A stretch of 64,000 nucleotides of DNA from Ifrita kowaldi (lineage: Eukaryota; Chordata; Aves; Passeriformes; Cinclosomatidae): NCBI GenBank assembly GCA_013398055.1, contig VZRS01014167.1:54471-118470 (forward strand), written 5' to 3'. Positions 47,334 through 60,534 of the stretch are shown here, in pieces. The position numbers and the translations under genes are program-made. Every line of letters starts with the position of its first letter. Positions within the stretch are counted from its first letter, which is position 1. The notes beneath the pieces are model-generated. The model was not told the origin of the DNA and did not search any database. It saw only the letters and a list, made by a program, of their open reading frames with translations.

Positions 47334-50300
47334 CTGAGTCTGTGCTGAGTTGCTAGGCTACAGAGAAAAAGGAACATTCAAGGAAAAGGGATGGTAGAAG
47401 GAAGAGGATCTGCTGAGCTGTTTGGAGATCCAGAAAGGTCCTCTAGTCAGAGGAAGAGATCATTTTGGGGAAGGAGGGCGTGCAAGCATATGGGATGAGC
47501 TGTGGGTAGTCCCTGCTGCCCTGGCACAAACAGAATCTCAGGCCAGCCCCAGCCAGAAAAAAATGGCAGAGGAGGGAGTAAAAGGCAAGATCCAGTGGCC
47601 CCTTCCACGTCACTGCTTGCCAGGTGTGCACAGCTGGTCTCCTGCTGCCTGTGCCAGGCCGTGCTGGGTCACCAGGCTGAGCATGCCACCTCATACATCC
47701 TTGCCTGCATGTCCCAGGGTGTGCTGAGCTCCTGTCTGAGGCTCTGGTGGAGAGGGAAGCAAACCCAAAACACGTTCACCCCTCGAGGTTGGATCTCCTT
47801 CCCTCTGCAGCACCCTGCCACCCCGGTGTCTCCTGTAACTTCAGTGTGACTGCAGGGGAAGGCAGCCTGTGGCTTGTATGGCCCTGACCACCTTCTTTGA
47901 TGCTGTCCTGGGTCACTGACACACAAAGCATCGACCCTTTTATCCACCAAGGGTTTGTAGCTAGGATTGCAGGGGACTTGAGGTTTTACAATACAGAAGC
48001 TCCTGTCTGAGCCTCGTTATCCCCAGTCCCAGCTGTTACCCCCAAAAAAGAGTGTAAGGTATTTAGCTGTACCAGCTGTGAGCCATCAGACCTTTCAGGC
48101 TCTGTGTTCCACTCTTCTGGAGGGTTGGGTTTGCCCTATGCTTCTCTCTGTATCAGATCCCTCAGAAAAAAAAAAAAACTTAAACAGTGCTTTTGGGTAT
48201 TTTTATTATCTGGATACTTTATTTACTGAGCTCACGTGGGCTCCCTGCCAGCTCTGCAAATAGAGCTCCTTGGCTCCAGGACTGTTGGTCCTGGTGCTGC
48301 AGCGAGCGCTCGCTCAGCGTGGACAGGGACTGCAGCTTGTTCTCCCCATCCAGTTGGCTGTGAAGGCAAAGTCTGCTCTGCTTGTGGACCTCCACAGCCT
48401 GCTGAAACCTCTCTCTTTTTTGTCTTTCCTTCGTGCATCCTGTAATGAGCTTGACTTGTTCAGCAGAATCAGGAGTGCTTGGCACAGCTGCAGTGTGAGT
48501 GCTGCTCTCAGTGTTATCAGCGCCCACCCATCAGGTCTGTGATCCCGCAGCCAGGATTGGGATGGATGCAGTGGGAGAGGGGCAGTGGGGTCCATGTGGT
48601 GGGCACTGCTGCTGCCCTCAGCCTGGGCTGGTTCCCTTGGCTGGAGCCTGGAATAACCACGGGCAGACCAACCCTTGGGTGGAGGAGGAGGAGGTATCAA
48701 TCATCAGCCCATCATGATTGCTGCTTTCAGTAACCTTGACAGCAGAAATCCTTTCCTAGAACAGATCCACTGACACCCCTGCCCTCTCTTGCTGTCCCAG
48801 CACGACTGGGCAGTGCTCTGTCCACTCTGCAGCTGATAAAGCTGATTGCTGGCCCTTTTCTCCAACAACTCTCCCTCTCACTGAGCTTGCCACTTGAGGG
48901 GCCACAGATACGGAATATTCACGTGCAGAAAGTCACCCCAGCTACAGAACTGGGTCTCTGGGTGCAGGAGACTCGAGGTTTGCAAGTGAAATTGTTTGAA
49001 TCCACTTTGCTTGGGCCTGTTGAAAAGCAGGCCTTGTTTTTCCATCCCCAGGGCTGCCATCCTCTGTGCTGAGGAGACCAAGCCTGGCCTAACTGAACCC
49101 CCCTGCCAGAAACATGTTCTGCTCTTCACCATCCACTCTGCTTACTCCCAGTCATCCAACCTGTGCGATCAAACTTTGCTTTCTACAGGAAACAAACACC
49201 ATCCTAAGCTTTTGGTCAAGCCAACCTGTTCCAGCCCAGCTGAGGTGATAATTTCATCCAGGAGGTGCTGCTTGTCTTAAATGATTTAAAGGGTTTGTTT
49301 GCCTCTGGCTAACTCCTGGGAAATGACATCTTTCTGGTAATTTTCAGAACCTGAAGCAAACCTTCCTTCCCTAAGTTAAAACAATGTCTTGAAAGCCCTG
49401 TGTGCCTTGATATTGTTGCAGAGTCTCGTGGTTTCAATGCTCAGAGCTGGATATAAAGCATTTTGTTTTGCCATGTGAAGTAATAATATGGCTTTATTTA
49501 TAACATTAATCCCTACCTCTGCACCCCCAATCTGTTGGCTCCACAGGGAATTATAAGCTCTAATTTTTTTTCCTCAGGGAGGAAAAAATAATTTCTGTGT
49601 TTACACACTTAGCACTTGCCCAGAGATGTGGGGGAAAGGTTTAGGAAGCATCACTCATCTTCCAGCATCAACTTTCCCTTAACATAATCCAGTTTTCTTC
49701 GTCCGTCCTTCTGAGAGCTTTAGAAACTGATATCTTCACTAGCCACCGCTCAAACGTCTCACTCAGATTTAATTTACTCTAATAGGCTGGTTGTTGCATG
49801 TTTAATTAAATAGGAAGTGATTATTAAAAGCATTTTTGAGCTTTCATGGCTGTATATTAGCTATGCCAATACTTCTGTACAGGAGGACACTGGCAGCACA
49901 GGCTGTGAGGCAGGAAGGGCAGTGCCAGGAGGGTGAGGAAAGGGGGGTGAGGAGAGGAGAGAGGTGGGATGCAGCAGCAGCAGTGTGGGAGGCTGTGGGG
50001 TAGAGGGCTGGATGAGTGCAGGCCAACAGTGGAAGATGAAGATGGCCTTGGAAAGCAGCAGTTTTTCTGTGGTGGTTCAGCATAATCCATTTTAAATCAC
50101 CAAGCACTTCAAACCAAAAAGTGTCTTGTAATAAAAGCAAGTCCTTGGACTCCCTTTCCCAGCTCTGCAATGCCTGATCATAATTCTTCTCCGAGACTCC
50201 ACAGAGATAGGGCATTAGTGCTTGTGTGTCCCACGCTGTGGGAATGGGTGGCCTTGTGCACGCCTAGGGAGAGGTCAGGAGAGTTAACAAAAGGGGCTAA

Positions 50301-53300
50301 GTGAAGATTTTTGCCTTAAGTAAATATGGTGAGGGAGAGAAGGGATTTGGGAAGGCTTGGGGCAGCCATTTGGAGACATCTGATGCTCCAGCAAAACATA
50401 AATGTGAATTCCCTATCAGCTCCCAACCCATCTAGGACTAGAAGATAATGTAACAGCATCCCTTTCTGCCCCAAAAATGGCCAAATTCATTCACTGCCTT
50501 TCCCAAACTTTACCTATGGCCCTGCTTCTCTGCCCTTAGGTGGGTGTCTGGCCAAAGCTTGCCCTGCTGTGCAGGTTTGCCATGGGAAGCTAGAGGAAAC
50601 AAAAATGGGTTTGACCCTTTCTCATTAAGAGGCTACTCTCTGGAAAGGACAATACCTCGGGTTGTGGTGGGTTTTGAGAGCAAGCTGGCTGGTGGTGCAG
50701 AAATGGGACATGGAAAGGGCTCTGGGTTTTGCCTGGCTGCTGGCACTTGGGGGACAGAGGGAGGAGAGCAGCCCAGCAGGAGTGGTGTGCATCAGCTCAC
50801 AGATTTCATGGCCCAGGGATAGAAAGTACCTGGCGTTGTTTCCAAAGCGCTTGCCTGAGGAAGGTGTTGTGCTGCAGGTGGCAATTTTGGGATTGCTGCC
50901 TGTAACTCTGAGCGAGTTTGCTGCTTTGCCTGTGGTCACAGAGCAGGTGACACTCGTCCCTGTGCCCATCAGTTCTGGCTCTTCCCTCCTGACCTCTGCT
51001 TCCAGCAGGACTGGGGCTGTTCAGCAGGTGACATGCAGTGCTGCCTCCTGCTCAGACAGGGCACTGAGCTACAGGCTCAGGGCTCTGAAGGCATTGTCAC
51101 AGCAGATCCCTTTGGCTCAGGACCCAGCTATGTCCTCTAGCTGACACCTGCAGGGCCAGCACCATTCCAGGTGCTGCAGGGATGGGGCCAGGCAGGAGAG
51201 AAATAGGGCAACAAAGCCACACTTTCCCCGCACACCCTGAGTTGTTGAGGATATTGCCGACACCTGTCCCAGTTTCTGGTCATGCATTCAGCAATTAAAC
51301 ACATGCAAATTACTACAAAAGTAGATCAGATTAGTGAGGGGAACATATCCATGCAAAGTACTTCTCAGGTCCTGAAGAAAATGAGTTCAAGAGCACACAG
51401 ACCTGCAGCACAGAAGGGCATAGAGTATATCCTAGAAGCCAACCCTTCCTTGCACTTCTGGCAGAGAGGGTGCAGGTGGGAAGTGCTCTTCCTGATTCCC
51501 AAGTCACTGCTGACATCTGGCTATTCAAAAAGAAGCAAAGTGGGAAGAGACTGTCTCTCTCCTGCCTGCTAAGCTGAAGTCTGGGCAGAAGGGCAGTATC
51601 CGAAGCATTTGTCACTTTATGTATAACAGCTGTCATGCAGAACTTGAGACTTGTAAGTTGGGCTTACACTGGGCACTGGCACTTGCACCAAAAGAGAAAT
51701 TAAAAGCAGCATTTTGGCAGGATGCTCTCCCCATGGAAAGTACAGTAAGTACAAAAGCTGCTGCCTCCTGCCTCAAGCAAAGGTGGGAGTCTGGACAGAC
51801 TCTGTGCTGTCTCAGGGCTGCAGAGGCTGCTGGCAGGTATTTACTCGTGGCAGTTAAATGGTGCACGTTGAGGTCTGGGATGCCTTGATTTATCTGTTTG
51901 GAGATGGACAATCTCCTGTGAGTGCAAAGTAGTTTCATTTGAGGAGCTTGCTGAGGAAGGACTGTGGCCATTGTGCTCTGTCCTTCTTGTATATTCCTGT
52001 ACATTTTACACTGCTCCAATTCCTTGCAACTGACTGCAGGCAGATCCTGTCTTCTCCTCTTCAAAACAATTCCTCTTATTTCTCCTATCCCCTCCTTCAA
52101 ATGAAACATACTTGAGGACTACTTTGTCCTTTAATTTCTTTCCCAAGAATGACGGGAACAGGAGCTGGTGTTTAATCATCAAAGAAGTTGAAGCCAGCAA
52201 ACTGTTCATTAGTCTCTGGCAGTGGCAGCTTGGTTTTTACTAAGTCAGATGTTCCATTTTTCTCCCTCTTTCTGGAGCATCTTGGCTTTCCTAATGTTCT
52301 TTTGTGATCTTGGACAAGGAGACCGTATGTCATTTGCTTATATAGGGAAGGACTTTTATTTGGTTGCTTCTCCAAAAGGAAGTTCTTTATCAAAGTCAGG
52401 GGGGAAAAAAGTCAAGTGGTACAGCCAGAGCTAGAGGTGAGTTGCAAAACTCCTTTATCCCTCATGCCTAGAGCCCTGCAGCAGCAGCAGAGCAGTGCAT
52501 TCTCTCCCCTGCAGAAAAATTATTGCTCCCAGTGCCTTGCAAGTGCTTGGTGAAGAAGCCTCCAGCAGCAGCCTGGAATAGTCACCTTCACTTTCAAAGC
52601 CCCACTGAAAGGTATCCAACCCATTTGTCATCCACAGAAATGGCACAGGCAACATCCATGTTGCCAGAAGTGCTGCATTCTGAGCAAATATTTGACCTTT
52701 TCACCCACATTATTCTTTCAGTTTCCGATCCTGGTGCCTGAGTCTGGTGGAGCCCCTAATGAGCCTGCACACTTGTGCCTCTGGACTAGTTCAGTGCTGG
52801 GGGATCTCTAGGTCAGAGCATGAAAGAAAATGATCTGACCCAGCCTGCCCATGACCTGTGTCTCTCAGGAGCTGTGCTGGGGGTTTAGGGAGCAGCTGCC
52901 TGGGAATTCTGTTCAAATATGGAAGCAGTTGGAAGATGGAGCCTTGCAGCAGTAGGCTCAGCATCCTCGAGCTATTCTTTCCTGTGAGTTCCTTATTGTA
53001 ACAACTTGAATTTATTTTCCATATGAATTCTTAGACCTTCCAAAATACTCTTACGCTCCTGACTTCATGCTTTTGTAACATCTAATTGCACCAGATCCGT
53101 GGAAAGTTATTTCCATTACCTTGCCTTCAGTCTATTCTTGTGCAACAACCCAGCGCTGAACGTCAGACACTGCCATCCTACAGCTCTGCTCTGTGCTTAA
53201 CCCCTGCAACAGCTCTCCCTGCCTTGCTGCCTCCTGCCTCTATCAGGGCCTCTCAACTACCCCTGATAGTGTTTGTGGCTGTTTGTGCTCTGATGAGTAA

Positions 53301-53683
53301 CCCTGAAGTGTCTAAAAGGAGGTGGGACCCCCTGAGCCTGAGGGCACAAGGCTGTGGTTGTTTACTGGCTTAATACGAGCGCTACAGGGAGTTGGAAAAG
53401 AGCAAACCTGGTTTGTACCTGTTTTGAGGTGACGTGAAGATAGTGAAGAACTCAGCTGTGGAGCTCACGGCCACAAGATTGCAGATGCCTAAGGTTGAAT
53501 ATTCTGAGCAGTAAGATAAGCTCTCGTAAGAGAAACTGAGTATCTTCAATCAAGAAGGTACCGGCTCTGAGTGAGGAGATCCTTAAATCTCAAATAGCTG
53601 CAGAATTAAGTATCACAACAAAGACCTTTTTTTACTTATACTTTTCCCTGCTATTCCCTTTCCTGTTACTGGAGACAGGATCC

Positions 53684-53930
53684 CAGAATCACAGAATGGA
53701 CTGGGCTGGAAAAGACCTTTGAGATCCTCAAGTCCACCCTATGACCTAACCTAACACCTCCTCATCAACTAAACCATGGCTCTGAGTGCCACATCCAGTC
53801 TTTTGTTAAACACATCCAGGGACAGTGACTCCACCACCTCCCTGGGCAGACGATTCCAGTGCCCAGTCACTCTTTCAGTGAAGAATTTTTTTTTTTAGTG
53901 AAGGATTTTTTCCTGATGTCTAAAGGATAT
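53684..53930 (-). mobile_element. CR1 LINE 3'-end fragment, antisense
   Basis: Starts CAGAATCACAGAATGGACTG, the reverse complement of a CR1 terminus. It continues TGGCTCTGAGTGCCACATCC and GGGACAGTGACTCCACCACC, and breaks up in a T-run region near TTCCTGATGTCTAAA. It is 5'-truncated and non-coding. Confidence 0.92.
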
Positions 53931-56900
53931 GACTGTATAAAGCCTTTTGGTCTGACACAGTACACTTGTGTCTCCAAAACCAGCACAAACACGTTTGTAG
54001 AACTCCATGTGGGACCCAGGCCATGGTTGTGCTCTGCGTGCTGACCAAGACTGCAGGAGAAGAGGGGCTCCTTAATTTCGTATCCCTGCTCTCACTGCAG
54101 TGACAAAAGGGACACATGATGCCCTGTGGTGCCTTAACTGCTCCCGCTCCACACCTTGCTGTTCTTTGATCCCTAGCCAAGGAAGTTCAGGTTCCCACCC
54201 TGAGCTGACTCCCTGAAGTGCTGTGTGCCTTGGTACATCCCTGCACACCATTCAACAGCCATGGCTGGCCCACCACCACCTGTTCTGTGTCCTCACTGAG
54301 TTGTGGTGGGTTCAGATAATTTCTGCTACCTCCAAGCTTCAGCAGCAACCAGCCTGTGCTCCCCACAGCAGGAGTGGTCTCCTCCCCTGGATTCACAAGT
54401 CCTCTCAGTGCCTCGGCCCCCCCAGGCTTTGCCTTCCTCTGCACAAGTGTGTTTGTTGCTATGCTCACATCTGGCATCCCACCCTGGGACACTTCTCCAA
54501 GAGGCAGCTTTGCTCTCGTGTGGCAGCGGGTTCATTTCTGCTCCCAGGCTGCACAGAGCCAGCACGAGTGGGGAGGGGTCCAGGGCAAGCCCAGGTTTGC
54601 TTCCTAAGGAGCATTGCACTCCCAAAAGGGTCTCTGTGAGGTGGAGGAGGAGAAGCAGCTGATAGGATAGATGTTAATAAAGGTGTTTGGAGTATGAGCC
54701 AGTGGAAATTCATTCTTGAATTCATACCAATAGTGCCAGCTTATTTCCCTTCTTGCTGTGCCTCAGCTGCTGTTCCCTTAGACTTCTCTGCCCTGTCCTC
54801 GGAGAGTCTGGGGAATCCCTGTGCATGCTTGGCTGAGTTTGTTGCCTCTGGGGTTCTGCAGGAAATACCTTCCCTCCATTCATGCCCTTGCCGTGTCAAC
54901 ATCCCAGCCATTCACAGCCTACACTATCTTTCGTTTTGGGGTCTCGGCTGAGCCTCAGGAAAGGCTGTAATTATCAGTATCCTCCCATCTGGAGATGGAT
55001 TTTAGCACCCCTGTCCTCAGCAGCTGACAGGACACCCCATCATTCCAACACGTGGGGCAATGCAGGTAATCTCCTCTTCCTTTTGCAGCGTTTTTGTGTC
55101 CCTTTGTGGATGAACTCTGCACCGTGAGTGTCTGCCAGCTCTCACCTCTGCCTTGTGTGCCTCGCACAGCAGGAAGGAGGAGAGAGGAAGAGAGCAAAGC
55201 CTTTGGAAAACCTCTGGAAAACCTGGGAGCGTCAGGGGCGGGGGCTGGCAGCTCGCACGGAGCTGCTCAGCGGAGCACACAGAGCCCGGCATGTGCAGGG
55301 GTCCCTCCGGGACGGCCAGCCTCAGCAGCTCTCCAGCTTTCCAGCAGGCTCAGGTGCCATCCGAGCTCCGGGAGGGGCCGGAGGGGAGCTGCGGTGCCCA
55401 GAGCCATCCCACACACAGCTGGGACGGGAGGGCAGCTCAGGGATGCTGCTGCGGGGAGTTGATGTGCTGCTGATGCCTTTTCTTGGTCTTAAAATCAAGA
55501 GTCAAACATGGTTAGAAGGGAAAAAGGGATTTTACCTCTGTATTTATTTTAAGGATCTTTAGGTGCACCGAGTCTAGGTCGAATGCACCTCAATGCACAC
55601 TGCACTGCACACACATGATAGGTTTGGTATATCATTATAGGTCTTACTAATTAGCACATCTGTCAAAGATTCCCCAATGAGAGGCTCGAGTGAGCCCCCC
55701 TCCCCAAGGAACCTTCCCCTGGATGGTTCTGTCTCAGTTTACAAAATGTGTTCTGGAGAGGACCTTGGGGTCTGGGGCTTTCTGATCCCTAACTACGAAG
55801 CTTTAAAATGTTCAGCCTCCTAGCTTGACAAATAAGTTCAAGAATGTAGGCAAAAAGCACTAAGAACACAGAAGTTGTAAAAAGGTATAACAGGGGTATA
55901 AAAGAAAAGGTAAAAAATCATCATGGCATCACTGGGAGCACTGCTGGGGCTGTGCAGGTTGTGAGCCACTGGGGACCAGATTTCGGGGACAAACCGAGGG
56001 GTCTGGCCACTGCTGGGCTGGCAGAGATGGAGAAGAGGCTTGTTTTGAAACACACAAGCCCTTTTAGCATGGGGCATGTTGTTTGTAGGTCAGGGAGCCT
56101 CGGCAGGGCTCAAACAGCTTTCCCCTGGCCAGAGCTGTTGACTGTGGCATTTCAGCCTCCCACAGTGGGATGCTGGTCAGGGCAGGGACAGCCTGACATG
56201 GCCAGTCGAGCTCTGGTAGCAAAGCCCAGCTGGACGGAGTTTGCAGGTATCTTTGCACAGCTTGTTTTTCTTTGGGATGGAAAAAGGGAGAACAAGTGGA
56301 AACACGCAATTTCTGGTCATATCCACCCTTCAAAAGCCCCCTTCGCCTTGTCCCAGCCTTTGTTTTTTTAAAAACTGAATTCCAGGTTCATGCTGAACAG
56401 TTTCCAAAGTGCAGTGCAACGTGCACGGAGTTTCTGATGAGGATTGGTACCTCCCTTCTTCCAGCCTCGTCTCTCCTCCCCCAGCAGCCACCAGATGCAG
56501 CAGGAGGTTGCCCAGGGTGGTCTAGCACACGTGTGCTCCCTCCAGTGTGGGTCCTGCCTTCTATCCCAGTGCAGCAGGTGAATTTTGGCGAGCTGGGAGC
56601 TCCCCACAAAGCTCCTCCATCCTTGCCCCAGCTCTGATGGCCATGGCCAGACTCTGGCCCTTCCTGAGCATTTTATGGTCTTCCACAAAGACCCAGTGGG
56701 ACCCATCATTTGGAAGCATTTTTGTGGCTGCTGGAGCTGCACTGGGGCAGGATGGAGAGGGTCTAGACTGCCAGTTTAGTGGCAAGTGGAAAATCAGATT
56801 TGCCTGCACCTCTCGTTTGCTCCTCCAGCAGCACCCACGGAGAACTCTGCTTACTGGGTGTGTGTGCAGAGGGAAAACCCCTCACTTACCCCTTGCACAG

Positions 56901-59389
56901 GCAGCAGGAAAATCCAGCTCTGTTGTCCCACCAAAGTGCCTCAGTGGCGAGGTGGAAGGAAGAGCTGGAGGGGTGTGTGGGCTCCAGGTGTGTTTGAAAT
57001 CAAAGTTCTTCACTGAACCCGGTCAATTGGGCAACTTTCTGCCAGCTGGTGATTCTGGGAAACCCAGCTTGTGTAATATCTGTGGCATCAGCAGGCTTGT
57101 GAGTGTCATGGATTAGTGGGAGGTTTGGGAAAGCCTCATATTAGCCCAATGACAGATAAAACCCCACAACAAAGGCAGCGTCATCCAAGGCTTGGAGGAG
57201 AATCCGGCTCATTACTTCTGATTCCTGAACCTATGAACCACTGCATGCCTTGGCTCCATCTGGCTGTTCTGCTGCTGCAGAACGCTGTCACCCTTGGCCA
57301 TTATTGCATGTGCCTCTGAAAGGAAGGCTGTGATTAAGATCTCAGCAGCTCTGGAGCCTGGCCAGGATGTGATGTGAGGGTGGCACATGGGTGCTTCACA
57401 ACTGCCTGACCAGGATAGGGGGTACGAAGGGGAAGGGATGCTCACAGCTTGTTCTCCTGGGTTCTGGCCCCTCTCACTTGCTGTAGGGGCTGTATCAGTG
57501 CTGCCTCCAGCCCCTGCTCTGTGTCTGCCCTACCCCTCTTCCCCATAGCTTGGTTCTGTGCCCATCCTGTGTCAGTGGCACTTGTCCTCCCAGGGAGGCT
57601 GACCTCTGTGGGGTGGACACCTGCCCTGCTCTTCCCTCTGCCCAGAAGTCCTCCCTGCTGTTCAACAATGTGATGAGAGCAGCAGAACAAGAAGTGGAGC
57701 ACAGGAATCAGCAGAGAGAGAGGCTGAGGGAAACCTGAGGCACTGCATGAACCGTGATTATCAAGTGCTCAACACCTCCGTGATGCTGCCCAAAGAAATC
57801 TGTTGTGCCAAGAAACCCAGGAAGGTTGGAGAACAGAGCTCAGCCCTGGGCTGGGCTGGCTTTTCTTCCCCTCTGCACCTGAAGAACATCATCAAGCTGA
57901 TGGTTAGGGCGTGGACTTTTCTTTCTGCACCCCTCTGAGTTTGTTCCCGTCAGTGCTGGGAGCACGGAGGATGTGTTTAGAAGGTGCATTGTTCACTTTG
58001 TAAGCAGCTTGCCCTTTTTTGTCTTCTGGAGATCAGTGGCACCTCTTTGCTGCTGCTGCTTGAAGGCTGGCAGGAGCCTGCAGTGACAGCAGGGCGGCCT
58101 GGTTAGGGGTGAGGTGTTGCAGGGCTCTGTCAAGGATCAGGGAAATGCAGGTCAGTGAAGCAGCTTGCCAAGATGTGCGGGTGGAGATCTCAAAGCGGGG
58201 AATGGAAATGATGCCTCTGTAGCCAAGTGTCCCACAGGCAGGGGATGTACCAACAGGGGTGAGAAGCTTCAGGAATTTGGGTACTCTGCCCCTCTGTGCT
58301 CTCACTGCAGTGCAGCCCCAAGCACCCCGGGAGGGATTCTGGGGACAGCACCTTCCTTTGCAGGGTCCTGCCCAAAATGAGAATGTTTGTGCCTCTGAGA
58401 GATGGACTGTGAGGCTTCTGAGGCAGGAGTTTACAGTCCTTTTGAAAGCAAAGCAAAGCAGTTCCTTGGCCAGAAGGCTGCCCCTGTGTTTTTGTTCTCT
58501 TCAGGACAGCACAGAAGGTGACAGAGACAGCTCTGTGTCTGGTGTACACCGCAGAGTTACTCCGTGACCTTTTGGATGTGCCTGTGGGTCTGGATTTCTG
58601 AATCACAGATTCCCAAAAGCTGGCATTATCCGTGATGTGGGATTATTTGAGCTTGTTTTCAGAGGTGTTAATCAAACCTGGCTTTGAATGAAGTCTGTGG
58701 GAGAAGACAGGCAGGCAGATGCCTCGGTGCTCAGCCCAGATGTTGGTGCATGAGCAAGCTCCTCACCAGCCCCTCGCACAGAGCTGGGATTTGCAGAGCA
58801 GAAACTCTCATCCTGCAGATCTGTGGGGTCAGGAGGATTCCTGTGGCGCTGTAGGTACTGCTTGGGAAGTGACAATGTGTCTGTGATCCCACCTGTTCTA
58901 GATCATTTGCAAAAATGCTTTTTATTTAAGGACTTGGGGGAAAATCTCTGACTTCTGTTAGGTCACTGTCAACAGGACTCGTGCCCACTTCCTAATGAAC
59001 ATCCTATTATTTTAATGCTATCTGGTTTACCCCAAAAATCTTGTCTCCCAGCCTATTTAAGACCTGTTGTGAGAATGTTTCCTGAGAATGTTTCCTGTCA
59101 TTGGTGTGTGCAAGACTTCTTCCTGTACCGCTTGTTTACCTGAGAAGAAGAAACTGTTCCTCTATTATGTGGCACCATACCGTGCCTCTGAACAGGCTGA
59201 TCCGAGGCCTCTGGATGTCCCCTGGATGTGCCCAGCAACGAGTGTGGTTTCTGCAGAGCTGCAGCCACCAAGCAGCTCCCTTCTATAAAATTCCTGTGTT
59301 AGCAACAGTTTGAAGTGTCAGCTTTTCACTGTTGGCCAGGAGGGGAGCAGGAGATGGATGGCGTTGTGCTAGCTGGGGATGGTTTGGGA

Positions 59390-59615
59390 ACCACAGAATT
59401 ATTTAGGCTGGAAAAGACCTCCAGGATTGAGTTCCACCTCTGAGTGACCCCTGCTCTGTCAGCCAGACCACAGCACTGAGTGCCACGTCCAGTCGTTCCT
59501 TGGACCCCTCCAGGGGTGGGGACTCCACCACCTCCTTGGGCACTTCATTCCTATGTTTAACAACCCTTTTCCATGAAGAAATTCCTCCTGATGTCCAAAT
59601 TTATGGGGAATTTTT
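59390..59615 (-). mobile_element. CR1 LINE 3'-end fragment, antisense
   Basis: Begins ACCACAGAATTATTTAGGCT and GGAAAAGACCTCCAGGATTG. It continues ACTGAGTGCCACGTCCAGTC and GGGACTCCACCACCTCCTTG, ending near CTCCTGATGTCCAAA. It belongs to the same 3' family as the copy at 53684-53930, inserted about 0.7 kb upstream of exon 4. Confidence 0.92.
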
Positions 59616-60135
59616 CAGGGAACTGCCCCTTTACCAGCAGATCATGCTCCACTGATGACAGATTTCCTCCCCATATGTCCCTTCCTGAGAACCACGATGA
59701 ACTCCCAACTTAGCTCCTATAACGAGGCAAGTGCTGAGAGCTTGTCACGTCTGGCCTGGCTCGACCTTGAAACCTTGGCCTCGAGGTGAGGTTCTCCCTG
59801 TGCCCTTTGGAATGGCCTCAGCTTGGGCTGAAAACAGAATTGGCTTTTACCAACCGTGTGGTAACGAGCAGTGCCTGGACATGGGTGGATGGTGTTCATG
59901 TCACATTTGTGTGACTCAAGTGGGAGAACAGCCCTGGAAGTCTTTGCTGTGTAGCCACTGCTGGTTGACACCCTTCAGGCTGAACTGCTGCTGGTTGTGA
60001 CAAGCTCTCAGCAGGCTGGGGCAGCAGGAGTGGGATGCAGTTTTGCTTGATTGGAGTCACGTAATGGCATTTTGTCCCCTGTAAATCTCGGGCTTGCTCC
60101 CATTTACGCAGAACAAATCATGGTACACATCCCTC

Positions 60136-60215
60136 AAAAAACCAAAAAAACCAAAAAACCAAAAAAACCCAAAAAACCCAAAAAAACCCCAAAAACAAAC
60201 AAACAAATAAACCCC
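60136..60215. repeat. A-rich (CCAAAAAA)n-like tract upstream of exon 4
   Basis: Runs of 5-7 A separated by CC, CCC or CCCC, then CAAACAAACAAATAAA. It ends about 100 bases before the exon 4 acceptor and is roughly complementary to the GT-rich tract at 61298-61402. Confidence 0.95.
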
Positions 60216-60313
60216 CAAGTGTTGGAGGCGTGGACACAAAAATTTGGGTGCCAAGGAACTCGGAGAGGTGTCGGCAGTGGCCCCAGGCTGACGTGTGCCT
60301 GTTTCTCTCCCAG

Positions 60314-60534
60314 GATTACACCATCACCATGTACTTCCAGCAGAGCTGGCGGGACAAACGCCTGGCCTACAACGACCTCCCTCTCAACCTGACCCTGGAC
60401 AACAGGGTGGCTGACCAGCTGTGGCTGCCTGACACCTACTTCCTGAACGACAAGAAGTCCTTTCTGCACGGGGTGACCGTGAAGAACCGCATGATTCGGC
60501 TCCATCCTGACGGGACCGTCCTGTACGGCCTGAG
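60314..60534 (+). CDS. GABRB4: GABA-A receptor beta-type subunit, coding exon 4 (ligand-binding domain, loops D and A)
   Basis: Encodes residues 80-152 and two bases of codon 153. Its 221 nt is the standard length of this exon in GABRB genes. It starts DYTITMYFQQSWRDKRLAY, where YFQQSW is the loop D strand. NLT at Asn104 is an N-glycosylation sequon shared with other beta subunits. The next block, DNRVADQLWLPDTYFLNDKK, carries loop A. Tyr121 in PDTYF corresponds to the GABA-contacting tyrosine (Tyr97 in mature beta-2), so the principal face is intact here. KSFLHGVTVKNRMIRLHPDG and TVLYGLR close the exon before a GTGAGT donor. WLP and SFLHG instead of WVP and SFVHG separate it from beta-1/2/3 and fit avian beta-4. 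Coding is uninterrupted and rich in GC at third positions, as expected for a functional exon. The Cys-loop, the TM1-TM4 segments and the intracellular loop lie outside the window. Confidence 0.98.

Larger units (their letters stand above)
37057..60313 (+). other. GABRB4: Intron 3 (23257 bp)
   Basis: Consensus donor GTAAGT. The acceptor is TTTCTCTCCCAG, with a branch-point match CTGAC (A at 60291) 22 bases before the junction. The intron contains five CR1 fragments (one sense pair and three antisense), several microsatellites, an N gap with duplicated flanks (46001-47333) and an A-rich tract close to the acceptor. AT-rich blocks near 41600-41760 and 49290-49860 contain many TAAT cores. No further exon was recognised. 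Confidence 0.85.
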
